In this document: in pieces, positions 22,524 to 31,710 of the stretch
Numbering within the stretch: position 1 is the first letter of the stretch
Layout: every line of letters starts with the position of its first letter
Assembly (NCBI GenBank): GCA_039808025.1
Contig: JBDHSK010000007.1
Span: forward strand, 1 to 64,000
Origin: Sandaracinobacteroides sp039808025
GTDB taxonomy: Bacteria > Pseudomonadota > Alphaproteobacteria > Sphingomonadales > Sphingomonadaceae
DNA length: 64,000 nt
Direction: 5' to 3'
Program-made: the position numbers and the translations under genes
The notes under the pieces: model-generated
What the model was told of the DNA's origin: nothing
Seen by the model: the letters and a program-made list of their open reading frames with translations, nothing else
The model's database searches: none

Positions 22524-23021
22524 ATGCGCCGAATTCGACTGCTTGCCGCCCTGATGCTGATGGCCGGGGGGATGGTTCCCGTGATGGCTGCCTCTTTCAC
22601 CGCCGAGGTGGTGCGGGTGAAGGATGGCGATTCGCTGGTGGTGTTCCGCCCGGACGTGAAACGCCAGAGCGAGATCCGTCTCGCCGGAATCGACGCCCCG
22701 GAACTGGGGCAGCCGTGGGGCATCCAGTCGCGCTCGGCGTTGCGGCGGATGGTGGACCGCCGGCAGGTGCAGGTCGAGGTGACCGATCGCGATCGCTATG
22801 GACGGCTGGTGGGCAAGGTGTGGCGGGGCCGCAACTATGTAAATGCCGCGATGACCAGCGGGGGGCACGCCTGGGCCTTCACCCGCTATCTTGATGACAA
22901 GGCCATTCGCGATGGCCAGCGCGCTGCACGGGCGGCGGGGCGCGGCCTGTGGTCGTTACCGCCTGACCAGCAGGTGCCGCCCGCAACGTGGCGGGCGCGC
23001 AACCCGCATCACCGGGACTGA
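22524..23021 (+). CDS. Secreted staphylococcal-nuclease-like (TNase) protein
   Basis: This 165-residue protein has a signal peptide ending PVMAA (about residue 23). The SNase fold is clear: VVRVKDGDSLVV, IRLAGIDAPELGQPWG, VTDRDRYGRLVGKVW, NAAMTSGGHAWAF and AARAAGRGLWS. These carry the Asp/Arg/Glu set of Ca-dependent nucleases. It is probably an exported phosphodiesterase of DNA/RNA. Its start lies head-to-head with the MlaE-like gene, and its 3' end overlaps the convergent lipoprotein gene by 13 bp. Confidence 0.88.
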   Translation: MRRIRLLAALMLMAGGMVPVMAASFTAEVVRVKDGDSLVVFRPDVKRQSEIRLAGIDAPELGQPWGIQSRSALRRMVDRRQVQVEVTDRDRYGRLVGKVWRGRNYVNAAMTSGGHAWAFTRYLDDKAIRDGQRAARAAGRGLWSLPPDQQVPPATWRARNPHHRD

Positions 23022-23503
23022 GGCGCCCCGGCGACGGCCGCTCCAACGGTTTCGCCGCTGGCGATTTTCGGGGCGTCGGCCTCTGATTTCTCGCGGCAGG
23101 TGCGAAGCGTAGTCGCAGCCGCCGGGTCGGAAATCTGCTTCCATGGCGCTTCCTGCAGTTGGGCGTTGGTGCCATCGACCAGCCACACCAGCCCCTTGCC
23201 GCTCAGGGAATCGAGGCCGTAGACCGATTCATAGCGCTGGCCCTTGGCGGTCGGCACTTCCTCCAGAGTCCAGCTGTCGCCCTTGAAAACCAGGCCGACA
23301 TCCTTCTTGCCTTCCTTGTTGGTGCCATAGACGGCGGTGATGTCGAGATCGCGTTCGCACACATAAGAAACCGATCGGGTAGCGGTTGCCAGCGACGGTT
23401 CGGCCGGTGCCGCTGCTTCCGGTGCCTTCGTAGGGGGGGCTTCGGCTTTCTGGCCACAGGCGGCCAGCAGCGCCAAGACAGAGAGTATCGCCAGCTTGTT
23501 CAT
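23009..23503 (-). CDS. MliC-like lipoprotein (putative lysozyme-inhibitor fold)
   Basis: This 164-residue lipoprotein has the lipobox LLAAC (Cys16), a Pro/Ala-rich linker, then a beta-rich domain starting SVSYVCERDLDITAVYGTNK and continuing VGLVFKGDSWTLEEVPTAKG and LVWLVDGTNAQLQE. The spacing of the Cys residues and the final W/G/A pattern resemble MliC-type inhibitors of c-type lysozyme, but the match is loose. ATG 23503 overlaps the glutathione peroxidase stop by 4 bp, so the two are co-expressed. Confidence 0.65.
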   Translation of the reverse strand: MNKLAILSVLALLAACGQKAEAPPTKAPEAAAPAEPSLATATRSVSYVCERDLDITAVYGTNKEGKKDVGLVFKGDSWTLEEVPTAKGQRYESVYGLDSLSGKGLVWLVDGTNAQLQEAPWKQISDPAAATTLRTCREKSEADAPKIASGETVGAAVAGAPQSR

Positions 23504-24102
23504 GATCCCATCGCCTGCTCGATAGCCCGGATCAGTTCGGGGCTTTGTGGTTCTACCTTCGACGGGAAGCCGGCTATCAGCTTGCCGTCCTTGCCGATCA
23601 GGAACTTGTGGAAGTTCCATTTCGGCTCATTCTCTGTCGTCAGGCTGTTTCTGGCCCACTGATAGATGGGCAGGGCCGCCGTACCGATGACGTGGGACTT
23701 TTCCGCCATCGGGAAGTTGATTCCGAACTTTGATTCGCAGAACTGCTTGATCTGCCTGTTGTCGTCATACTCCTGCGACTTGAAATCTCCGGAGGGCACG
23801 CCGATGACTGTGAAACCCCTGGCGGCGTAGCGGTTCTGCAGGTTCTGCAGGCCTTCGTACTGCGGAGTGAAGCCGCACATGCTTGCGGTATTCACCAGCA
23901 GCACCACCTTGCCGCGATACTGCGACATCGGCATCGGCTTGCCATCGATCGACGTCAGGTCGAAGCCCCAGGCCGAGCTGGCGGCGGCGCGGGCCTTCCC
24001 CGGGGTGTTGGCTGAAGTCGGCTGCGCCCTCGATGCCGTCATCACCATGCCGGCGCCGGCCAGCAATACCCCTGCACCGAGAATGGGAAACCAGATGCGC
24101 AT
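23500..24102 (-). CDS. Glutathione peroxidase family protein (Cys type), membrane-anchored or exported
   Basis: This 200-residue protein has an N-terminal hydrophobic segment (about residues 5-22) and a Gpx domain. The peroxidatic Cys is in NTASMCGFTPQYEGLQ, followed by VIGVPSGDFKSQEYD and KWNFHKFLIGKDG with the catalytic Trp/Asn. GVPSGDF replaces the usual GFPCNQF, so the resolving Cys/Gln site is unusual: Gln is replaced by Asp. It probably reduces lipid or hydrogen peroxides at the periplasmic face. It is divergent from metZ. Confidence 0.87.
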   Translation of the reverse strand: MRIWFPILGAGVLLAGAGMVMTASRAQPTSANTPGKARAAASSAWGFDLTSIDGKPMPMSQYRGKVVLLVNTASMCGFTPQYEGLQNLQNRYAARGFTVIGVPSGDFKSQEYDDNRQIKQFCESKFGINFPMAEKSHVIGTAALPIYQWARNSLTTENEPKWNFHKFLIGKDGKLIAGFPSKVEPQSPELIRAIEQAMGS

Positions 24103-24212
24103 GTCTCTCCTCAGCTCGTCCGTGATCGACCGGCCTGTGTCATACTCCTATCTGCGAGTCGCGTCGAGGGCGGGCTTTGCCTGCACGGCAATCGCGGTCT
24201 AAAGGGCAGGAC

Positions 24213-25421
24213 ATGAAACGAGGCACCGGAACCGATCGCGCCATCACCCATCGCTGGCGGCCCGCCACCCAGGCCGTGCGCGGCGGCACCGCCCGCAGTG
24301 AGTTCGGCGAGACATCGGAAGCGATCTTCCTGACGTCGGGCTATTGCTACGACACGGCCGGCGAGGCAGCCGCGCGGTTTCGCGGCGAGGCGAAGGGCAT
24401 GACCTATTCGCGGTTGCAGAACCCGACGGTTGAAATGCTGGAAGAACGCCTTGCCGTACTGGAAGGGGCGGAAGCCGCCCGCTGTTCGGCAAGCGGCATG
24501 GCGGCAATGTCGGCGGTGATGCTGTCGTCGCTGTCGGCCGGCGACCACCTGATCGCCAGTCGCGCCCTGTTCGGCAGCTGTCGGGTGCTGGTCGATACCA
24601 TCCTGCCGCGCTTCGGCATTGCAACCACCATCGTCGATGGCCGCGACACGGCGGCTTTTGCCGCAGCCATGCGTCCGCAAACGCGCATGATCTTCGTTGA
24701 AACGCCGGCCAACCCCACGCTTGACATCGTCGATATCGCGGCAGTGGCCGATATCGCCCACGGGGGAGGCGCCCTGCTGTTCGTCGACAACGCCTTTGCC
24801 TCGGTGATGGTGCAGCGGCCGCTCGATCTCGGGGCCGATATCGTCGGCTATTCGGCAACCAAGCTGATCGATGGCCAGGGGCGGGTGCTGGCCGGCGCAG
24901 TGCTGGGCCGGCGGGAATGGCTGGAAAAAACCTATCTGGCGTTCACCCGCCATACCGGGCCGGTATTGTCGCCGTTCAATGCCTGGGTGCTTCTGAAAGC
25001 CTTGGAAACGCTGGAGCTCAGGGTATCGCGCCAGTGTGACAACGCCCTGGAAATCGCCCGCTTCCTGGAGGGCCGGGTGCCGAGGCTGCTGTATCCGGGG
25101 CTGCCAGGCCACCCTCAGCACCAACTGGCGATGCGGCAGATGCGTTCGGGCGGAACCATCATCGCGCTGCATCTCGATGGCATGACGGAGCAGGCGCATG
25201 GGCTGCTCGATGCCCTGCAACTGATCGACATTTCCAACAACATCGGCGACAGCAGATCATTGATGACCCACCCGGCGTCCACCACCCACGCCTCGGTTTC
25301 GCCCGATGTGCGCGCCGAGATGGGCATAAGCGATGGCATGTTGCGGCTTTCGGTCGGGCTGGAAGACCCGCTCGACCTGATCGACGATCTCGATCAGGCG
25401 CTGCGGTCGGTTGGCCTGTAA
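24213..25421 (+). CDS. metZ: O-succinylhomoserine sulfhydrylase
   Basis: This 402-residue PLP enzyme makes homocysteine from O-succinylhomoserine and sulphide in methionine synthesis. It carries TYSRLQNPTVEMLEERLA, ASGMAAMSAVMLS and ETPANPTLDIVDI. The PLP lysine is in YSATKLIDGQGRVLAG, a form typical of MetZ rather than MetB. Start at 24213 after GGGCAGGAC. It opens a plus-strand run with apaG and a LysR gene. I looked for a SAM-II riboswitch upstream and did not find a convincing one. Confidence 0.92.
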   Translation: MKRGTGTDRAITHRWRPATQAVRGGTARSEFGETSEAIFLTSGYCYDTAGEAAARFRGEAKGMTYSRLQNPTVEMLEERLAVLEGAEAARCSASGMAAMSAVMLSSLSAGDHLIASRALFGSCRVLVDTILPRFGIATTIVDGRDTAAFAAAMRPQTRMIFVETPANPTLDIVDIAAVADIAHGGGALLFVDNAFASVMVQRPLDLGADIVGYSATKLIDGQGRVLAGAVLGRREWLEKTYLAFTRHTGPVLSPFNAWVLLKALETLELRVSRQCDNALEIARFLEGRVPRLLYPGLPGHPQHQLAMRQMRSGGTIIALHLDGMTEQAHGLLDALQLIDISNNIGDSRSLMTHPASTTHASVSPDVRAEMGISDGMLRLSVGLEDPLDLIDDLDQALRSVGL

Positions 25422-25440
25422 TGGGGGGGAGCCCCAACCC

Positions 25441-25848
25441 ATGAGCCTGCCGGGCCTGTTTTCGGTATCGGCCACCACCGAGATGGTGACCGTGTATGTG
25501 CGCCCGATCTATCGCTCCGAAGACAGCGACCCCGATGCCGGACACTGGCTGTGGCATTATCACATCCGCGTGGAAAATGGCGGCGGCGTTGCCGTGCAGC
25601 TGATCGATCGCCACTGGATCATCATCGATGGCAATGGCGTGCGCCGCGACGTGATGGGCGATGGCGTGGTGGGAGAGCAGCCGCTGATCGCCCCCGGTGA
25701 AAGCTTCGATTATGTATCGGGCTGCCCGCTGACAACGCCCTGGGGTAGCATGCAGGGCCGGTTCGGAATGGTCGACAGTGGTGGCCGCCGCTTTGAAGTG
25801 GCGATTCCGCATTTCCATCTGCTCTCACCCGATGTGACCCGCCAATGA
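25441..25848 (+). CDS. apaG: ApaG family protein
   Basis: This 135-residue protein has a fibronectin-type beta sandwich: VTVYVRPIYRSEDS, HYHIRVENGGGVAVQLIDRH, then VVGEQPLIAPGESFDYVSG and the closing strand FEVAIPHFHLLSP. Length and motifs are those of ApaG (DUF525), linked to Co/Mg resistance in enterobacteria but of unclear molecular role. ATG 25441 is preferred over upstream codons. It overlaps the LysR gene by 4 bp. Confidence 0.93.
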   Translation: MSLPGLFSVSATTEMVTVYVRPIYRSEDSDPDAGHWLWHYHIRVENGGGVAVQLIDRHWIIIDGNGVRRDVMGDGVVGEQPLIAPGESFDYVSGCPLTTPWGSMQGRFGMVDSGGRRFEVAIPHFHLLSPDVTRQ

Positions 25849-26630
25849 AACGCTCGATGCTGCCACTGAATGCCTTGCGGGTGTTCGATGCCGCCGCCCG
25901 TAGCCTGTCGTTCACCCGTGCCGCTGATGAACTGGCCGTCACCCCGGCGGCGGTCGGCCAGCAGATCCGGGCGCTTGAGGAAACGCTGGGGGTGATTCTG
26001 TTCCGCCGCACCAGCCGCGGCCTGGAGCTGACGGCAGAGGCCGAACGGGCGCTTCCGCATCTGCGGCAGGGGTTTTCGGCCTTCGAGGAAAGCGTGTCGG
26101 CTCTGCGCGAGGGGCAGGCCGCCACCCGCCTGTCGCTGGGCTGTGCGCGCGGTGCCATCCGCCACTGGCTGCTACCGCGTCTCAAGGGGTGGCTCGAACA
26201 GCATGGCGAGGCTTCAGTGCGGATTCAGGCGCTCGATGGCCCGGTGGATTTCGGGCAGGCCAATCTCGACCTTGCGCTGAGCTATGGGCCGGCGCCCGAG
26301 GCCGAAGGGGTTTTCGGACGCAAGCTGGCTGACGAATGGCTGGTGACCGTGGCCGCCCCCGGCGGGGCCGCTCGGGCGCTGGGCTGGCGCTCGATGGAGG
26401 GTCCGGCGGTGGCGTTGCCTGATGCCGGGCAGGCGCTCGACTGGGCGCTGGCCGGGCTGGGCACGGTGCAGGCGCCTCTGACTCTGGCCGCCCCCTATCT
26501 TGCCGATGGCCGGCTGGAAGAACGCGGGGCACGGCAGGAGACCTCCGATGGCTACTGGCTGTGTGCTCCGGCTCCGCAGTGGAAATCCGCAAAGGTGCGG
26601 GCGTTGATCGAGCAGCTGGTAAGCGCTTGA
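25845..26630 (+). CDS. LysR-family transcriptional regulator (GcvA-like)
   Basis: This 261-residue regulator has an N-terminal winged helix (PLNALRVFDAAARSLSFTRAADELAVTPAAVGQQIRALEE) and a substrate-binding domain that is shorter than usual (LSLGCARGAIRHWLLPRL onward). The PLNALR opening is typical of the GcvA/AmpR subgroup. The ligand is unknown. It is translationally coupled to apaG through ATGA and sits between metZ-apaG and dnaE. Confidence 0.88.
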   Translation: MKRSMLPLNALRVFDAAARSLSFTRAADELAVTPAAVGQQIRALEETLGVILFRRTSRGLELTAEAERALPHLRQGFSAFEESVSALREGQAATRLSLGCARGAIRHWLLPRLKGWLEQHGEASVRIQALDGPVDFGQANLDLALSYGPAPEAEGVFGRKLADEWLVTVAAPGGAARALGWRSMEGPAVALPDAGQALDWALAGLGTVQAPLTLAAPYLADGRLEERGARQETSDGYWLCAPAPQWKSAKVRALIEQLVSA

Positions 26631-26633
26631 CGC

Positions 26634-27005
26634 ATGGACATTTACGCCACCTCGATCCTGCAGGCCATCGTGGTGCTGGCAGCCGGTCTGACCGTGCGCT
26701 GGCTGTGGCGGCTGGCAATGGCGCTGCGGCGGCCCGGCGGGGCCGCCGAACCACCCCCGGCCGCAAAGGGGGCGCCGGGCAGCGACCTCTCTGTGCCGTT
26801 CGTGGCGTTGGCACTGGTGGTGGTGGCGTCGAGCCGCGCCGACATGCTGCATGCCGCACTGGCGTGGGTGTTCGTGGCGTCGCAACTGGGCTGCTTCCTG
26901 CTGCTGGCGTGGGGGCGGCGGCCGTTGTGGTGCAACATGGCGCTGGCCCCGGGGGTGCTGGCGCTGGCCGGCATGGTGGTGCTGTTGGGGGCAAGCATTT
27001 TCTGA
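26634..27005 (+). CDS. Small membrane protein, unknown function
   Basis: This 123-residue protein has about four hydrophobic segments (residues 7-30, 52-68, 72-92, 98-121), a Pro/Ala/Gly loop after the first, and SRADMLHAALAWVF in the third. The size and layout recall small MAPEG-like proteins, but the diagnostic motif is not convincing. It follows the LysR gene by 3 bp and precedes dnaE by 53 bp, so it is probably transcribed with the LysR gene. Confidence 0.65.
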   Translation: MDIYATSILQAIVVLAAGLTVRWLWRLAMALRRPGGAAEPPPAAKGAPGSDLSVPFVALALVVVASSRADMLHAALAWVFVASQLGCFLLLAWGRRPLWCNMALAPGVLALAGMVVLLGASIF

Positions 27006-27058
27006 ACCGGCGCCAGACGAATCCTTGAGGCGCTGACGCGAACAGGCCAAAGAGGGCC

Positions 27059-30000
27059 ATGTTCGTTCCGCTTCGCGTTCAATCCTGCTATTCGATGCTG
27101 GAATCCACCATCGAGGTAAAGCAGCTTGCCAGCGAATGCGCGCGTCGGGGCATTCCGGCGGTGGCACTAGCTGATCGTGGCAACCTGTTCGCGGCCATGG
27201 CCTTTTCCCGGGCCTGCATGGATAACGGCGTGCAGCCGATTCTGGGGGTGATGTTGCCGGTGGTGCGCTCGATGGCGCCCGGCAGTCTGCGCCCCGGCGC
27301 CAGCCCCCCGATCGATCATCTGGTGCTGCTGGTGCAGAATGAAACCGGCTGGCAGAACCTGCTGGCGCTGGTGTCGCGCCTGCATCTCGATGGACCGGCC
27401 GAGCTGGCGACACTGGCCGGCCGCACCCAGGGCCTGCTGGCGCTGACGGCGGCGGCCGACGGGGCGTTGGCGCGGCTGCTGGGCGAGGGGCAGATGGCCG
27501 ATGCGCAGGCGCTGCTGGTGCAGTTGCAGGCGTTGTTCGGCGACAGATTGTATATCGAGATCAGCCGCAGCGGTGAGCCGGTGGAACGGGCAAGCGAGGC
27601 GGGGCTGCTGGCGCTGGCCCACCAGCATGGCGTTCCCATCGTTGCCACCAACCCGGCACAGTTCCTGTCGCCTGACGGCCACGAAGCCCATGACGTGATG
27701 CTGTGCATATCCGAAGGCAGCTATCTGGAAACCGCCGACCGCCGCCGCAGCAACCCGCGCCATTACCTGCCAACCGCCGCCGAGATGCAGGATCGTTTTG
27801 CCGATCTACCCGAAGCGCTTGCCAACATGGAAGTGGTGGCAAGGCGCAGTGCCTTTGCCCTGAAGAAACGCGACCCGGTGCTTCCCAAGCTGGTGCCCGA
27901 TGCCGACGCCGAGCGCGCCACGCTGGAACAAATGGCGCGCGAGGGCCTGCAACGGCGGCTCGCCGGCATCGCCGCCGATCAGCACCCCGGCTATTTCGAA
28001 CGACTGGCCTTCGAGCTTGATGTCATCGGTCGCATGGGTTTTGCCGGCTATTTTCTCATCGTTGCCGATTTCATCCAGTGGGCCAAGGGGCAGGGGATTC
28101 CGGTTGGCCCGGGGCGTGGTTCGGGCGCGGGTTCGGTGGTGGCCTGGGCGCTGGCGATCACCGATCTCGATCCGCTGGCGCTTGGCCTGCTGTTCGAGCG
28201 GTTTCTGAACCCCGAGCGCAAGTCGATGCCCGATTTCGACATCGATTTCTGCGAAACGCGGCGCGAGGAAGTGATCCGCTATGTGCAGGGCAAATACGGC
28301 CGTCAGCAGGTGGCGCAGATCATCACCTTCGGAACGCTGAAGGCGCGCGCCGTGGTGAAAGATGTCGGCCGGGTGATGCAGCTGCCCTATGGGCAGGTCG
28401 ATCGTCTCGCCAAGCTGATTCCGGCCAATCCCGCTGACCCCTGGGATCTGGAAAGGGCGCTTGCCGGGGTGCCGGAACTGCAGGCCGAGATGCGGGCCGA
28501 CGCCAAGGTCGACCATCTGGTGCGGATCGCCCGCCAGCTGGAAGGACGGCCGCGCCATTCCTCAACCCATGCGGCGGGCGTGGTGATCGGCGACCGCGAT
28601 CTGTCGGAACTGGTGCCACTGTATCGCGATCCGCGCTCGGATTTTCCCGTCACCCAGTTCGACTTGAAATGGGCCGAGGAAGCCGGCCTTGTGAAGTTCG
28701 ATTTTCTCGGCTTGAAAACGCTGTCGGTGCTGGCGCGGGCGACGGCGCTGCTGGCTGAGCGTGGCACCACCATCGACCTTGCACATCTGCCGTGGGACGA
28801 CCCCGACGTCTACCAGATGATGACCAGGGGCGACACCGTTGGCGTGTTCCAGTTCGAATCCGAGGGGATGCGCCGGGCGCTGGCGCTGGCAAAACCTACG
28901 GTGTTCGAGGATATCGTGGCGCTGGGTGCCCTCTATCGGCCCGGCCCGATGGACAATATCCCGAGCTTTGCCGCCCGCAAATGGGGGCGCGAACAGCCCG
29001 ACTATCTGCACCCGATGCTCGAGCCGATCCTGAAACCCACCTATGGTGTCATCATCTATCAGGAACAGGTGATGCAGATTGCCCAGGTGCTGGCCGGCTA
29101 TTCACTGGGCGAGGCCGACCTGCTGCGCCGCGCCATGGGCAAGAAGATCAAGGCCGAGATGGACGCCCAGCGCGCCCGCTTCATCGAAGGTGCGAGGGCC
29201 AATGGTGTCGATGCGGACCGTGCCGAGTTCATCTTCAACCTTGTCGACAAATTCGCCGGCTATGGCTTCAACAAGAGCCATGCCGCCGCCTATGCACTGG
29301 TGGCGTGGCAGACGGCCTGGCTGAAATGGCACCACCCGGCGGCCTTTTTCGCGGCGTCGATGGCCTATGACATCCATCAGACCGACAAGCTCGCGGTGTT
29401 CGTTGACGACATGCGCCGCCTGGGCGTGCCGCTGCTGCCGCCCTGCATCAATCGTTCCGGTGCCGATTTCACGCTGGAGACGGCGGCCGACGGCGAACTG
29501 GCGGTGCGTTATGCGCTGGGCGGCCTGAAAGGAGTGGGCGAGGGGGCAATGGCCGAGATCGTTGCCGAGCGCACTGCCCATGGCCCGTTTGCGTCGCTCG
29601 ATGATTTCATCGGCCGGATCAACCCCCATGCCCTCAACCGGCGGCAGATGGAGGCGTTGGCGGCCGCCGGGGCATTCGACTGCTTCGGGGTTGATCGTGC
29701 CACCCTGTTCGGTGCGTCCGACCTGCTGATGGCGGCAGCGGCGCAGGCGGCGCGCACGCGGGAGACCGGGCAGGGTGGACTGTTCAGCGATGCCGGTAAG
29801 GCGGCCGCCGTGCCGCTGCCCGAGGCCACCCCATGGACCTTGCGTGAGCGATTGCACCATGAACGCGACAGTTTCGGCTTCTGGTTTGCCGGCCACCCGG
29901 TAGAGGCCCATTCGGTGGCGCTGACGACGTTGGGGGTGTTGCGGGCCGACGAGGCCGTGGCGCGGCGGATGCCGGCGGGCACCCGGCAATCGGTGCGGCT

Positions 30001-30523
30001 TGCCGGGCTGGCCGAGGATTTCCGCTGGCGGGTGCCGCAGGGCAAGCGGCCCGACAGCCGCTACATGATGGTCGATTTCACCGATCAGAGTGGCCAGTGG
30101 GGCGCCACCTGCTTCGAGGCCGAGGCCCAGCAGCTGATCGAGGCGGCAGCCGCCGATGGTCGGGCGCTGCTCCTTGATGTCGAGCTGCAATGGCGCGAGG
30201 GCGATGAAACGCCCCGCCTGACGGTGCGCGGAGCCACGGTGCTGGAAGAGGCGGCGCGGCATATGCGGGCGCTGCTGTGCATCCATCTGGCGGGCGATGC
30301 GCCGACAGCAGTGGCGGCGCGGCTGGCGGCTCTGCTTCCCAATGGCGGGCGCAGTGTAGTGGAGGTGCGGATCGCATTGGCCTCGGGCGGAGCGGCGCAT
30401 ATCCGGCTGGGCGATACCCTGACGTTGCCCCCGGGGATCGAGGCCGCCATCCGCGAACTGCCGGGAGTTCAGGATGTGACGATCGAATTGCTGCAGATGG
30501 GCCACCTGCGCCGGGTTGCCTGA
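27059..30523 (+). CDS. dnaE: DNA polymerase III alpha subunit
   Basis: This 1154-residue replicative polymerase has an N-terminal PHP domain (from residue 1), then the C-family polymerase core. PDFDIDF (about residues 391-397) carries two catalytic aspartates, preceded by VGPGRGSGAGSVVAW and followed by SSTHAAGVVI. Helix-hairpin-helix (ALGGLKGVGEGAM) and OB-fold (YMMVDFTDQSGQWG) regions follow. Its length fits DnaE1, not the shorter error-prone DnaE2. The PHP start reads LRVQSCYS where LRVHSxYS is usual, so a metal-binding His is Gln. AGAGGG precedes the ATG. Confidence 0.95.
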   Translation: MFVPLRVQSCYSMLESTIEVKQLASECARRGIPAVALADRGNLFAAMAFSRACMDNGVQPILGVMLPVVRSMAPGSLRPGASPPIDHLVLLVQNETGWQNLLALVSRLHLDGPAELATLAGRTQGLLALTAAADGALARLLGEGQMADAQALLVQLQALFGDRLYIEISRSGEPVERASEAGLLALAHQHGVPIVATNPAQFLSPDGHEAHDVMLCISEGSYLETADRRRSNPRHYLPTAAEMQDRFADLPEALANMEVVARRSAFALKKRDPVLPKLVPDADAERATLEQMAREGLQRRLAGIAADQHPGYFERLAFELDVIGRMGFAGYFLIVADFIQWAKGQGIPVGPGRGSGAGSVVAWALAITDLDPLALGLLFERFLNPERKSMPDFDIDFCETRREEVIRYVQGKYGRQQVAQIITFGTLKARAVVKDVGRVMQLPYGQVDRLAKLIPANPADPWDLERALAGVPELQAEMRADAKVDHLVRIARQLEGRPRHSSTHAAGVVIGDRDLSELVPLYRDPRSDFPVTQFDLKWAEEAGLVKFDFLGLKTLSVLARATALLAERGTTIDLAHLPWDDPDVYQMMTRGDTVGVFQFESEGMRRALALAKPTVFEDIVALGALYRPGPMDNIPSFAARKWGREQPDYLHPMLEPILKPTYGVIIYQEQVMQIAQVLAGYSLGEADLLRRAMGKKIKAEMDAQRARFIEGARANGVDADRAEFIFNLVDKFAGYGFNKSHAAAYALVAWQTAWLKWHHPAAFFAASMAYDIHQTDKLAVFVDDMRRLGVPLLPPCINRSGADFTLETAADGELAVRYALGGLKGVGEGAMAEIVAERTAHGPFASLDDFIGRINPHALNRRQMEALAAAGAFDCFGVDRATLFGASDLLMAAAAQAARTRETGQGGLFSDAGKAAAVPLPEATPWTLRERLHHERDSFGFWFAGHPVEAHSVALTTLGVLRADEAVARRMPAGTRQSVRLAGLAEDFRWRVPQGKRPDSRYMMVDFTDQSGQWGATCFEAEAQQLIEAAAADGRALLLDVELQWREGDETPRLTVRGATVLEEAARHMRALLCIHLAGDAPTAVAARLAALLPNGGRSVVEVRIALASGGAAHIRLGDTLTLPPGIEAAIRELPGVQDVTIELLQMGHLRRVA

Positions 30524-30553
30524 CCGGCAGGCTCCGGGGCCTGGAAATGCCCC

Positions 30554-31627
30554 TCAGCCGCCGATCGGCCAGCTGATCAGACGGGCGCCGGTATCGGGGT
30601 TTTCGATCACCGCTTCCTCGATGGTGGCGATGATCAGACAGATCGGGCGCTGACGCCACCCCTCGGGCTGAATGCAGCGAATGGGCCCGTCGCTGCGCTG
30701 CGGGTCGATCCGTCCGGCCAGCCGCAGTCGCAGGCCGCTTGCCGGCATGGCAAAACCGCTGGGCATGCGGATATCGGCTTCCAGCGGCTTGCCGTCACGC
30801 AACAGGCTGCGCGGGCTGGTGGCCGTCAGCAGCTGGCCGATCGCCAGCGTTCGTTCGGGCGCCAGCAACGGCGGCGGTGTCGGGGCCGCTGACGGTTCCG
30901 GTGGCAGTTCGGGGGTTTGGGGCGTTACCTTGGCGATGGCTGCCTTCAACCGGTTGGTGGTGGCCGCAATGGCCGGAGATTTTGTTGATCTGTCTTTTTC
31001 TGCCGTTGCAGCAGAGGTGCTGCTGGTGGCGCTGGCGATGTCAGTGGCGGCACCGGCGGCGGTACCAGTGGCGGATTCGGGCGTGGCGGTTTCCTCAGGT
31101 GGTGAAGCAGCGGTTACCGGCGGGCAGCGTTCGGCCGTCGACCAGGGGTGGCCGACCCACAGCCCGGATATGGCGACGGTATCAGCAGGTGCTGATGTTG
31201 CGGGCCACCAGTCGGCCGGCAGCCAGCGGCTGAGTGTGGTGCGCAGTTTCAGCACCCGGCGCTGGTCGTCATAGCTCCACGAAATGGTGGCATCCGGGTG
31301 AGTCTGGCCGTCCTGTTTGCAGCCGAAGGGCAGATAGAGCACAAAGCGGCGGCCGGCGCTGGCGATGACGGCGTCGGGTACGGCACTCCCCGCCGATGCT
31401 GCATCGGCGGCGCTCGCCGCCAGGGTCAGGAGTTCGGCACGGCCAAGCGGGCCGGCCGGCGTTGGTTCGGGGGGTGGCAGAGTGGGGGCCGGCTGTTCCT
31501 GGGCGGCAGGCTCTGCCTGTTTGACGGTGGCGCGGCCGATCAGGATACCGGCGCCGCCCACCACCAGCGCCACGGCCAGACCACCCGCCAGGGCCAGCCG
31601 ACTGTTTCTTTCGCTTGGCTCATCCAT
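30554..31627 (-). CDS. Membrane-anchored Pro/Ala-rich protein of unknown function
   Basis: This 357-residue protein has an N-terminal transmembrane helix (about residues 12-31, with GGLAVALVVGGAGILIG) and a Pro-rich linker. A small domain follows (RRFVLYLPFGCKQDGQ, ISWSYDDQRRVLKLRTTL, WVGHPWSTAERCPP), then a long Ala/Thr/Pro linker, and a C-terminal domain with two further Cys residues (GPIRCIQPEGWRQRPICL). The cysteines suggest an exported protein with disulphides. I do not recognise it. It is convergent with dnaE (30 bp apart) and divergent from the SLC13 gene. Confidence 0.65.
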   Translation of the reverse strand: MDEPSERNSRLALAGGLAVALVVGGAGILIGRATVKQAEPAAQEQPAPTLPPPEPTPAGPLGRAELLTLAASAADAASAGSAVPDAVIASAGRRFVLYLPFGCKQDGQTHPDATISWSYDDQRRVLKLRTTLSRWLPADWWPATSAPADTVAISGLWVGHPWSTAERCPPVTAASPPEETATPESATGTAAGAATDIASATSSTSAATAEKDRSTKSPAIAATTNRLKAAIAKVTPQTPELPPEPSAAPTPPPLLAPERTLAIGQLLTATSPRSLLRDGKPLEADIRMPSGFAMPASGLRLRLAGRIDPQRSDGPIRCIQPEGWRQRPICLIIATIEEAVIENPDTGARLISWPIGG

Positions 31628-31710
31628 TTCATGACGATAGCATATCCGAACGACAGGTCCACAAACAGAAGGGGTGACCGGATGATTCCTGCCCGGCGTT
31701 GCCCGCTGCG

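Noticed and set aside
21404..22894. A 496-residue open frame antisense to the MlaE-like gene
   Set aside because: Low-complexity His/Asp/Gly-rich translation; the opposite strand encodes a clear permease in an operon.
24121..24212. SAM-II riboswitch upstream of metZ
   Set aside because: There are weak similarities (a GTGAT-type start, then CTAAAGG near the ATG), but the conserved central CAGCC...GTTAAA-type core and the pseudoknot spacing are missing.
29102..30505. A 467-residue open frame antisense to dnaE
   Set aside because: Shadow of the dnaE C-terminal half; no start signal or domain.
27059..30523. Error-prone DnaE2 (ImuC)
   Set aside because: The length, polymerase motifs and lack of imuA/imuB neighbours fit DnaE1.
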